NCBI GenBank assembly: GCA_017964325.1
Contig: JAGCSE010000338.1
Coordinates: 1 to 37,488, forward strand
Reading direction: 5' to 3'
DNA length: 37,488 bases
Source: Victivallales bacterium
GTDB taxonomy: Bacteria > Verrucomicrobiota > Lentisphaeria > Oligosphaerales > Oligosphaeraceae
A program made the position numbers and the translations under genes. How positions within the stretch are numbered: the first letter of the stretch is position 1; each line of letters starts with the position of its first letter. Below the pieces are notes generated by a model that saw only the letters and a list, made by a program, of their open reading frames with translations, was not told the DNA's origin and did no database searches. Shown here piece after piece: positions 1 through 6,274 of the stretch.

Positions 1-123
1 ATCGGCCCCCGTCAATTCATTGAACGTACGATACAGCACGGACGGCGCATCGAGGAACAGCGGATCCGCCCGCACTTTCCGCAGCATCTCCTCGTCGTCA
101 TCCTGCGTCCGCAAAAGCCATGA
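1..123 (-). pseudogene. Fragment of a second Rpn-family nuclease gene
   Basis: These 123 bases match 459-581, inside the intact Rpn-family gene next door, with a single difference (g at 52, a at 510) that is synonymous. Read on the minus strand in the matching frame, the fragment gives the same residues (WLLRTQDDDEEML and onward) and stays open to the window edge. The match stops abruptly at position 123, so the N-terminal part of this copy is missing here. It is either the tail of a tandem duplicate whose front was deleted or a recent recombination product. The rest of the copy lies outside the window, so it is unknown whether a functional C-terminal piece survives. The near-identity, together with the synonymous change, points to a recent event. 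Confidence 0.75.
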
Positions 124-137
124 AGCAGGAAGACAAA

Positions 138-1184
138 TCAAACATAATACTCTTTTAGATAGGCGGTAGCCTCACTCTGCGTCAGATGATAATACCGCAT
201 CAGCCGTTGACACGCCTTTTCAAGAGATTCTCCTAAATCACGGCATGTCGTTATCAAATTATATATTCCATTCTTACGTTCTTCTTCAAGTGCCCTCGAA
301 GACTTCTCCCGCTCTTCATCAAGTGCCCTCGAAGACTTCTCCCGCTCTTCATCAAGTGCCTTCAAAGCCTTCTTCCGCTCTTCCCGACGGCCTTTTTCCT
401 TCATCTTCTCAATTGCCAAACACATATTGTTATGCTCCTTCTGCCTGGGGACCGTCAGATCGGCCCCCGTCAATTCATTGAACGTACGATACAGCACGGA
501 CGGCGCATCAAGGAACAGCGGATCCGCCCGCACTTTCCGCAGCATCTCCTCGTCGTCATCCTGCGTCCGCAAAAGCCATGACAGTGGGCGGAGATGCGAT
601 CTCATGCCCGAAACCTCCTCTTCAGCTAAATCGACGAGCGACACGACGTTCGCAGGGCAGTCGGCCATGAACGCACGCAGTTCCGGATTCCTCACGTCAA
701 CCATATCCTGCAAACGCATCGGACCGCTCCACGGCTCCCTTCCAAGATACAGCGCCAGCACGACGACCGGCGGAAGCAGCTCGCCTCGACGAAGCCCCGA
801 AAGGAACTCCGCACCGTCTTTCAGCCTTCCCTCCGCCAGGTTCCTCTCCTCCTGTCTTTCCCGGCAGACCTCCCACCGCCCCCCCGCCGAAAGCAGATTC
901 CTCAACGGCATGTCCAGCGACACATCCGTTTGGTTTTCAAGGCACATCAACACGCAGTCGGTGCCCCCCATGCGGCGCACAATCCCCTCTTTGACAAGAT
1001 CGTTCATGCGACTCATCCACCCGCCGCGTCGCCGGACCAACGGCACAACTATCTCCGGGTTCATCTCCACCAGGCTCCCCGCGTCAACGGAGAGCCCCGC
1101 CCTCCAGAACAGCACGTTGAACGCATCCGCAAACACGTCATTGCGCTTCATCAGCACCTTCGCCGCCATGTCTTTTCTGCCCAT
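138..1184 (-). CDS. Rpn-family PD-(D/E)XK nuclease / putative transposase
   Basis: This 348-residue protein resembles the Rpn (recombination-promoting nuclease, PDDEXK transposase-like) family. The N-terminus has the family-type NDVFADAFNVLF segment. A central CVLMCLENQTDVS strand supplies the E-x-Q expected of the nuclease core, and the following LPPVVVLALYLGREPW segment is a typical family hallmark. The C-terminus (about residues 260-310) is a charged coiled coil with an 11-residue repeat, EEREKSSRALD, encoded by a 33-bp tandem repeat. The start is the ATG at 1184; another ATG lies five codons in (1169). Known Rpn proteins are DNA endonucleases linked to recombination. The exact role here is not known. 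A partial second copy follows at the window edge, and the gene is preceded by an AT-rich regulatory-looking region. Confidence 0.8.
   Translation of the reverse strand: MGRKDMAAKVLMKRNDVFADAFNVLFWRAGLSVDAGSLVEMNPEIVVPLVRRRGGWMSRMNDLVKEGIVRRMGGTDCVLMCLENQTDVSLDMPLRNLLSAGGRWEVCRERQEERNLAEGRLKDGAEFLSGLRRGELLPPVVVLALYLGREPWSGPMRLQDMVDVRNPELRAFMADCPANVVSLVDLAEEEVSGMRSHLRPLSWLLRTQDDDEEMLRKVRADPLFLDAPSVLYRTFNELTGADLTVPRQKEHNNMCLAIEKMKEKGRREERKKALKALDEEREKSSRALDEEREKSSRALEEERKNGIYNLITTCRDLGESLEKACQRLMRYYHLTQSEATAYLKEYYV
286..384 (-). repeat. 33-bp tandem repeat encoding a hendecad coiled coil
   Basis: Two perfect 33-bp units (286-318 and 319-351) are followed by a degenerate third (352-384). On the minus strand each encodes an 11-residue unit, EEREKSSRALD. 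Eleven-residue (hendecad) periodicity fits a right-handed or straight coiled coil. The array is in frame, so gain or loss of units would lengthen or shorten the coiled coil without breaking the Rpn-family protein. Confidence 0.85.
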
Positions 1185-1203
1185 CTTTTTACCAACCTAT
1201 TAT

Positions 1204-1231
1204 AGTATAATCTAAAAACTTAAAATAACAA
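1204..1231 (-). promoter_or_regulatory. Candidate sigma-70 promoter of the Rpn-family gene
   Basis: On the minus strand TTGTTA (plus 1226-1231) and TATACT (plus 1204-1209) are separated by 16 bases, a good match to a -35/-10 pair. The ATG at 1184 follows about 20 bases beyond the -10 box, leaving a short leader with no clear Shine-Dalgarno. The region is AT-rich, so chance matches are likely. Confidence 0.4.
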
Positions 1232-1290
1232 ATGAATTGACTGACAAAATAGACTATAGCACAGCAAAAGGAATATTCAAGAAATTCTTT

Positions 1291-1350
1291 TTATTATCAT
1301 ATAGAATCATTTATTATCATAAAGAATCATGAGAAATCATAGAAAGTCAT
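1291..1350. repeat. 10-bp phased array of xxxxxATCAT elements
   Basis: Six consecutive 10-bp blocks end in TCAT: ttattatcat, atagaatcat, ttattatcat, aaagaatcat, gagaaatcat and agaaagtcat, with a decayed seventh (aaatggcatt). The first four blocks form a 20-bp direct repeat. A 10-bp period places every TCAT on nearly the same face of the helix. It lies about 105-165 bases upstream of the Rpn-family start codon, beyond the candidate promoter, so it could be an upstream binding array or a curved-DNA element. Confidence 0.75.
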
Positions 1351-1558
1351 AAATGGCATTTTGTTTATGTCAATTATTTCCAGCATTTTATAAAAAATGG
1401 ATTAAAACGACATTTAGAGTATAATTTACATAAGTGTCGCTATAGAAACAGGATAAAAAAGGTGGAATGTTTGCACTATACCTTTTCGCTACGATGAAAC
1501 GCCGATGGCATACCCACACCCAACGGGGGGACGCCGACGAGACTCCCCGACGCTGTCG
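1351..1558. other. Remainder of the gene-free gap before the VWA gene
   Basis: The gap from 1185 to 1558 holds the candidate promoter and the phased array. The rest changes from AT-rich (to about 1450) to GC-rich (1490-1558). The GC-rich part contains a G-run and C-run (gggggg near 1525, cccc near 1543) that could pair weakly downstream of the minus-strand VWA gene. There is no T-tract, so I do not call a terminator. No gene or RNA was recognised. Confidence 0.4.
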
Positions 1559-2893
1559 CTACCATGGCTTCGCCTTCACCGTCCGCGGCTTGATGAAGCG
1601 ATTCTGGCGCTTGATTTCACGCCATGTTCCAGGTGTCGATGGAGATGACACGGTTGAAGCTGATGACGGCGTGTTTGTCTCTTCACGTCTCTTTTCAACC
1701 GGTAGCGACAACAGTTCGTCAAAATCCGCAACTGACTGTCGCTCCGTCATTTCTTCTTGTTTATCTTTTGGCTTCAACCGTTTTTCCAAAATTTCCAGAT
1801 TATGGCGGATGGCGGTGGAGGATGGATCCAACCGCAACGCCTCCTGCGTCAGCAGGATGGCGTCATGCGGTAATTCATCGGCAATCAACGCCGCCCAATT
1901 CGCCAACAACACGGCGCGACGCGGCGATTTCAACGGCAGTTCCGCCAGCTCGGAACGGATTTTCTCCGCGCGGTCATGTTTTTCTGTCGCTGTTTCACCC
2001 AACGGCGATGCATTGACATCGATCACCGCCAGAAATAATAACAACAGCAACTGCGGCGTCGGCGTCCTCAAAGCGATCAAAAACAAAATGACCACGACAA
2101 TGGCTAAAAATCCGCCCTGCCCCCCTGGCTTCTGATTCAATTCAAACATGGAGTCAAACGAATGTGAAAAAGGAGCGGAACTCATTTCCGCACAAGCATC
2201 TATCTTCTCATTTGATGCCTGCGTCAATGCTGTTTCCCCAGTATCTGGATCATGCATCCAAACCTCTCCCAACGGAATTGGTTGCGGTGCACCAAGCCCG
2301 ACACATCGCCACACAAGCGGAATCGTCCGTTCTTCCCAATAATCCATGCTTCCACCTTGTATCTCACCGTCAGACAACAAGATGGCGACAGCGAAACTCT
2401 GTGGATCAGCCATAGCGACCGTCTCCGCCATTTTCAATGCGGCGGCAGGATCGGAGCCTGGCAAATCCTCCAATGATGGTGCAAGCTGAGCCAAGGCATC
2501 ACGAAAAGCCTCTCGATCCTCCGTCGGCGGCAAGTCCAGAAACGCCGAACCAGCAAATGAAACCAATGCGACCGGAACTTTCGGCATTTCCTCAACTATT
2601 TTGGTTGCAATGTTTTTTGCACGTTGGAGACGTGTGATGCCATGGTCATCTGCCAGCATGCTCCGCGAACAATCCACGACAAGAAACACCGTCGGGTGCC
2701 CTGTAGAAACATTCGCCCTGTCATTTTCCAAGCAATACATGACTGCCAACAGTCCGACGCCCCCTACAATGCACAGCAAATCCCATGGGAATGACGTCTT
2801 GAAAGCACGTCGCCGTTTTCCGCCGATGGCGACAGCCGCCAGCAGTGTCAATATTAAGATAATGAATGGCAACGACTTAATCCACATCAGCAT
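1559..2893 (-). CDS. Membrane VWA-TPR protein (BatB/BatC-like)
   Basis: This is a 444-residue membrane protein with a von Willebrand factor A domain. Two N-terminal hydrophobic segments (about residues 3-24 and 38-58) precede the VWA domain, which carries the metal-binding MIDAS motif DCSRS (D-x-S-x-S) and the later LLSDGE strand. A third membrane stretch (from about residue 265) is followed by a TPR-like segment (LLTQEALRLDPSS) and a basic tail. This layout resembles Bacteroides aerotolerance BatB joined to a BatC-like TPR. Bat proteins usually sit beside a MoxR ATPase and BatA, and none is present here. I chose the ATG at 2893 because the longer reading starts with TTG and adds about 30 lysine- and asparagine-rich residues before the first membrane segment. 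Confidence 0.75.
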   Translation of the reverse strand: MLMWIKSLPFIILILTLLAAVAIGGKRRRAFKTSFPWDLLCIVGGVGLLAVMYCLENDRANVSTGHPTVFLVVDCSRSMLADDHGITRLQRAKNIATKIVEEMPKVPVALVSFAGSAFLDLPPTEDREAFRDALAQLAPSLEDLPGSDPAAALKMAETVAMADPQSFAVAILLSDGEIQGGSMDYWEERTIPLVWRCVGLGAPQPIPLGEVWMHDPDTGETALTQASNEKIDACAEMSSAPFSHSFDSMFELNQKPGGQGGFLAIVVVILFLIALRTPTPQLLLLLFLAVIDVNASPLGETATEKHDRAEKIRSELAELPLKSPRRAVLLANWAALIADELPHDAILLTQEALRLDPSSTAIRHNLEILEKRLKPKDKQEEMTERQSVADFDELLSLPVEKRREETNTPSSASTVSSPSTPGTWREIKRQNRFIKPRTVKAKPW

Positions 2894-2930
2894 TTTCTTT
2901 TCATTCGTGATATTATTATCATGCCTTTTC

Positions 2931-2958
2931 TTGTTTTTTATCCAATTGTCTGTATAAT
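2931..2958 (+). promoter_or_regulatory. Candidate promoter of the polysaccharide deacetylase gene
   Basis: TTGTTT (2931-2936) and a perfect TATAAT (2953-2958) are 16 bases apart. A second TATAAT follows at 2965. The start codon is at 3024, leaving a leader of about 60 bases that ends in an AAAGGAAA ribosome binding site. The region is shared with the divergent VWA gene. Confidence 0.5.
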
Positions 2959-3023
2959 AAAATGTATAATGATTATGGGACAATTCAAATCATAGGCTCC
3001 AACAAGCTGAAAGGAAATCCATT

Positions 3024-3707
3024 ATGAAAATGAAAGTCGTGCAGTGCTGGGATGACGGCGTCGTGACGGACATCCGTCTGATTGAAATTCTGCGCAAATA
3101 CGGCGCGAAAGCGACATTCAATCTGAATCCAGGCCTGATGAAAGAAGAACGTCAGCCCTGCGGCTGGGTTCATGGCAAGAACTATGGCTGGAGTCACAAG
3201 GGATTCTACGGCGGTAAGATAGGCATAAATGAAATGACGGAAATCTACGCTGGTTTCGAAGTCGCCTCCCATAATTGGCGGCACGAAAACGCGGGACAAG
3301 TTCCGGATGATGTATTCATCAAATCTGCGTCAGATACACGCAAATTCTTGGAGGACAAATTCCAACGCGAATGCCGTGGCTATGCGTGGCCCTGCGGACT
3401 CTACACGCCGACAACCATGGCGCTGCTTCACGAAGCAGGCTTCGCATACGGTCGCACCACGAAAAACGTGGCAGATGTCACCAAATACGATGATTCCATG
3501 GCACTCCATTCCAACTGCCATTTCCAAGATTCCCAGTTCTGGGCCAAATACGATGCCGCAAAAGCCACTGGTGTCTTCTATTTCTGGGGCCACAGCTACG
3601 AAAATTTCGAATACGACGGACTCTGGGGCCAATTAGAAGAAAAAATCCAAATCATCACGGAAGATCCCGACACAGAATGGGCCAATGTCATTGACATTGT
3701 GAAATAA
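3024..3707 (+). CDS. Polysaccharide deacetylase (NodB-fold, CE4-like)
   Basis: This 227-residue protein matches the NodB homology fold of carbohydrate esterase family 4, metal-dependent enzymes that remove acetyl groups from N-acetylated sugars. Motif 1 appears as QCWDDGV (the family TFDDG), motif 2 as SHNWRH (H-x3-H metal ligands), and motif 3 as YAWPCGLY (R-x-P-x-G-like). The FYFWGHSYE segment near the C-terminus probably carries the last active-site histidine. There is no signal peptide, so it probably acts in the cytoplasm on a soluble sugar or nucleotide-sugar. It is one domain long. The start is supported by AAAGGAAA seven bases upstream. Substrate unknown. Confidence 0.85.
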   Translation: MKMKVVQCWDDGVVTDIRLIEILRKYGAKATFNLNPGLMKEERQPCGWVHGKNYGWSHKGFYGGKIGINEMTEIYAGFEVASHNWRHENAGQVPDDVFIKSASDTRKFLEDKFQRECRGYAWPCGLYTPTTMALLHEAGFAYGRTTKNVADVTKYDDSMALHSNCHFQDSQFWAKYDAAKATGVFYFWGHSYENFEYDGLWGQLEEKIQIITEDPDTEWANVIDIVK

Positions 3708-3765
3708 CAGGATTATATTTCCATTTAGGCAATTTTCAATCTATAGAAAACAAAAGGAGAACATC

Positions 3766-4227
3766 ATGGCCAAGATCGAAGGCAGCGTCTGCCTGAACCA
3801 TCCAAACGTCCCTGCCGTCGCGCGTTGCGCCGTCTGCCGTAAACCTATTTGCGCGGAATGCATTGTCAAACATGAAGGTGTCACATATTGCTCGGCCAAA
3901 TGCCGCGACGATGCCATCCGTACGGGTGCGATGGTCGAAGGCGTTGAACAGAGCAAGGCAAGATCGAACAATAAACGCATTATCATGACTCTCGTCAAAT
4001 TGATCATCGTTTTGGCTTTGGTCGCGGGCGGTTGGTTTGGCTACAAAAAATTAAAAGAAGATCCGGAAGGCAAAAAGCTGTTGAAAAAAGCCACCACGGA
4101 AGTCAAGAAGGCCGGACAAAAAGTCGAACAGACCGTTGACCAAGGCAAGCAAGCCGTCAAGGAAAAGGGAGACGGCCTCATCAAAGACTCCAAATACAAA
4201 AAAGAACGCGAATCTTGGGTAAAATGA
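3766..4227 (+). CDS. Small B-box-like zinc-binding membrane protein
   Basis: This 153-residue protein has three parts. Residues about 8-50 are a cysteine/histidine-rich module (CLNHP, CAVCRKPICAEC, H37, CSAKC) spaced like a B-box zinc finger. Residues about 70-92 form one membrane helix (TLVKLIIVLALVAGGWFGY). The rest is a lysine-rich amphipathic stretch (KKATTEVKKAGQKVEQTVDQ) like apolipoprotein or LEA helices. Bacterial B-box/TM proteins of this kind are usually annotated as hypothetical. The zinc module would face one side of the membrane and the helical tail the other or the surface. An AAAGGAG ribosome binding site precedes the ATG. Its TGA stop lies inside a short ATTAATG repeat, and a strong terminator follows. 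Function unknown. Confidence 0.8.
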   Translation: MAKIEGSVCLNHPNVPAVARCAVCRKPICAECIVKHEGVTYCSAKCRDDAIRTGAMVEGVEQSKARSNNKRIIMTLVKLIIVLALVAGGWFGYKKLKEDPEGKKLLKKATTEVKKAGQKVEQTVDQGKQAVKEKGDGLIKDSKYKKERESWVK

Positions 4228-4371
4228 TTAATGATTAATGATTATTCGTATTATTGATTACATTTAGCAGCAACAAACGCATCCTGTAGTAAGTCCACAG
4301 GATGCGTTTTTCATGTAAACAATTATCTCAATTTTTTAATTTTGATTTTTTAATTCTTAATTCTTGATTGT
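4222..4371. other. Convergent gap with ATTAATG and AATTCTTAATT-type repeats
   Basis: Between the two convergent stop codons lie tgattaatgattaatgatt repeats (4225-4244, which include the upstream TGA stop), a terminator (4275-4311) and an AT-rich stretch of ttttttaatttt and aattcttaattcttgatt repeats (about 4332-4368) that ends just before the PHP-gene stop. No gene was seen. Confidence 0.6.
4275..4311 (+). terminator. Strong rho-independent terminator
   Basis: A 13-bp perfect stem (arms 4275-4287 and 4297-4309, around a 9-base loop) ends in a run of five T. It terminates the B-box-like gene. The A-rich left flank suggests it may also serve the convergent PHP gene on the other strand. Confidence 0.9.
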
Positions 4372-5742
4372 TTAGTTTGCCCAGTATTTAGCAAACAGTT
4401 TCGTCAGGCGATTTTGACCGACGGCTTTGACGGTTGCCGCATCGCAGTTGCCGCGCAGATTGTCCATCAGGATGCTTCCGAGCAACTTGTTCTCTTCATC
4501 GTGCTCAGGATAGAACTCGCGGCAGAGGTAATAGGCGAAATCGACCAGACGGTAGTCGCCGAACAAGACAGGGCCTTCGCCGTCATAGAACTGACCAGCC
4601 ACGCTGTGGCCCGAACGGATGCCTTCCGCAATGGATTCAAACGACTTGTCCTTCGCGAACACAATCGTCGCACGACGGTTCAATGTGCCGCGCGCGCCAT
4701 GGCTGTCCGTATTGCCGACCACGGGAATCATCTTCCCGCTCTTAATGTTTTCCTGCATCCACCAGTTCACATTGATCATGTTGTCTTCACGGCTCTGCAT
4801 GTTCGCGCTCAGACCGATCAGTTCGATGGCGTCGACCTTGTGTTGCTTCATGACGTATTCGCGGACAGGCTTCGGCATATTTTCGCGCATGACGGCATGC
4901 CAGAATGGATGCGCGAAAATCGCCATGCCGCCATATTCGTGAATCTTGTCGAAGACCCAGTCCGTGCCCGCCTGCAGCCACCGCGTCTTGTGGTTTTCGT
5001 TCGGATCTATCTTGTCCGCCGCCGCGTTCAGCGCTGCGTTGAATTCGTCGAAATTGTCGTTCATGTATTTCGCGACGCTCTGCCTGCCGCCAAAATGGAC
5101 GATATGGACCGCCGGCTCGAAGCGGTTGCGGCACACAAGCGTATCCACCGGTTTGGGAAGAAGATGGATTTCTTCGCCTGGAAATATCTGGAAATCAAGG
5201 TCAAACGGCTCCAAAAATTTTTGCGCGAGTACAGCGGGATCACGCTGCATGTGATCTGTAATCGCAAGATAATCCAAACCAGCGTAGCACGCGAACGCCG
5301 CCACATAGCGAGGATTCTCGTCGCGGTTGCCGCATTCCGAATAGCTCGTATGGCAATGCATGTCGCCACGGAATGGACGCAATCCGAACAAATCCTCCTT
5401 CAAGGCGTAAAGCGCGAAATGGAAAATCTCCCTGGCCTTGCCACCGGTTGGTTCAAACATCAGGCGAAGTGTAAATTCGCCTTCCCATGGCAACGTGGCA
5501 TCAATCGTCCAACAATCCGTTGCTTCATCGTAGCTTTGGACTGGCATCGGCTCGAATTCGCCCCATTTGCTCGGACGTCCGTCGAACATGACGCCGTTGT
5601 CGCCCGCGTAATCCACCCAGACACGACCTTCTTTCTGAATCGTCGCAAAACTCCGCTGCTCATAACGTGGCTTGATGACAATGCGTTTGCACTGGCCAAC
5701 TGGCAGGATTCTCGGATAGACGTCAAAATAATCGTACAGCAT
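4372..5742 (-). CDS. PHP-domain metal-dependent phosphoesterase-like protein
   Basis: This 456-residue protein has an N-terminal region of about 115 residues predicted to be beta-rich (GEFTLRLMFEPTGG near its end), then a PHP domain. The metal-ligand motifs are visible in order: GDMHCHTSYS, LAITDH, GEE, VHIVHFGG, IFAHPFWH and GNTDSHG. This matches the CehA/McbA-type group of PHP proteins, which hydrolyse phosphate esters or phosphonates; the substrate here is not known. There is no signal peptide. The ATG at 5742 is preceded by AAGGAA eight bases away. It is transcribed on its own or just after rsfS (gap 32 bases), so it may be the last gene of a nadD-rsfS-PHP operon. Confidence 0.8.
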   Translation of the reverse strand: MLYDYFDVYPRILPVGQCKRIVIKPRYEQRSFATIQKEGRVWVDYAGDNGVMFDGRPSKWGEFEPMPVQSYDEATDCWTIDATLPWEGEFTLRLMFEPTGGKAREIFHFALYALKEDLFGLRPFRGDMHCHTSYSECGNRDENPRYVAAFACYAGLDYLAITDHMQRDPAVLAQKFLEPFDLDFQIFPGEEIHLLPKPVDTLVCRNRFEPAVHIVHFGGRQSVAKYMNDNFDEFNAALNAAADKIDPNENHKTRWLQAGTDWVFDKIHEYGGMAIFAHPFWHAVMRENMPKPVREYVMKQHKVDAIELIGLSANMQSREDNMINVNWWMQENIKSGKMIPVVGNTDSHGARGTLNRRATIVFAKDKSFESIAEGIRSGHSVAGQFYDGEGPVLFGDYRLVDFAYYLCREFYPEHDEENKLLGSILMDNLRGNCDAATVKAVGQNRLTKLFAKYWAN

Positions 5743-5774
5743 GTTTTTCCTTGTTTTAAGCTATTGATTAAATA

Positions 5775-6260
5775 TCAGTTGTCTTCATCATCAGCCGCGC
5801 CAGGATCCAAAAAGCGCTCGTCAATCGGATATCCTTCGTCGATATCTGTCGGTGCCTGGACAGGCAGTACGGGAGCCTTCGAAGGACGTTCCGCCGGCAG
5901 CGGCACACCGCCAGAATAGATGACACGACTCTTGTCCCAAATGTCCTCCAACGCATAGAAACGGCGAATCTCCGGCATCATGATATGGACGATGATGACG
6001 CCATAGTCCATGACCAGCCATTGGCTCGACGGATTGCCGTCCAATCCCCGCGGCTTGACTCCCTCATCAATCAACGTGCGGCGCAATCTGTCCGCCAATG
6101 CCCGCAAATGCGGCAGTGATGTGGCGGAGCAGACGATGAAGAAATCCGCCAAAATCGACTTCTCGCGTACGTCGAACAACTGGATGTCCGCCGCCTTGTG
6201 TTCTTCGCAGATTTCCACGCATCGCCGTGCGATTTTTTCAAAGTCCTGTTGTTGTTCCAT
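5775..6260 (-). CDS. rsfS: Ribosome silencing factor RsfS
   Basis: RsfS (RsfA/DUF143, Iojap family) binds ribosomal protein uL14 on the large subunit and blocks subunit joining when nutrients are short. The 161-residue protein shows the family segments: AADIQLFDV, DFFIVCSATS, GNPSSQWLVMDYG and VIIVHIM. It has an acidic, proline-rich C-terminal tail of about 45 residues beyond the usual end. I chose ATG 6260 because GAGGAG lies about 10 bases before it. A longer reading would begin with a GTG that overlaps the nadD stop by four bases. The nadD-rsfS order is common in bacteria. Confidence 0.9.
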   Translation of the reverse strand: MEQQQDFEKIARRCVEICEEHKAADIQLFDVREKSILADFFIVCSATSLPHLRALADRLRRTLIDEGVKPRGLDGNPSSQWLVMDYGVIIVHIMMPEIRRFYALEDIWDKSRVIYSGGVPLPAERPSKAPVLPVQAPTDIDEGYPIDERFLDPGAADDEDN

Positions 6261-6274
6261 AGTTATAACTCTCC

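Noticed and set aside
2894..2983. TTG-initiated extension of the VWA protein
   Set aside because: It would add about 30 lysine- and asparagine-rich residues from AT-rich promoter DNA before the first membrane helix.
4414..5919. 501-codon plus-strand frame opposite the PHP gene
   Set aside because: It runs across two real minus-strand genes and shows no domain or ribosome binding site.
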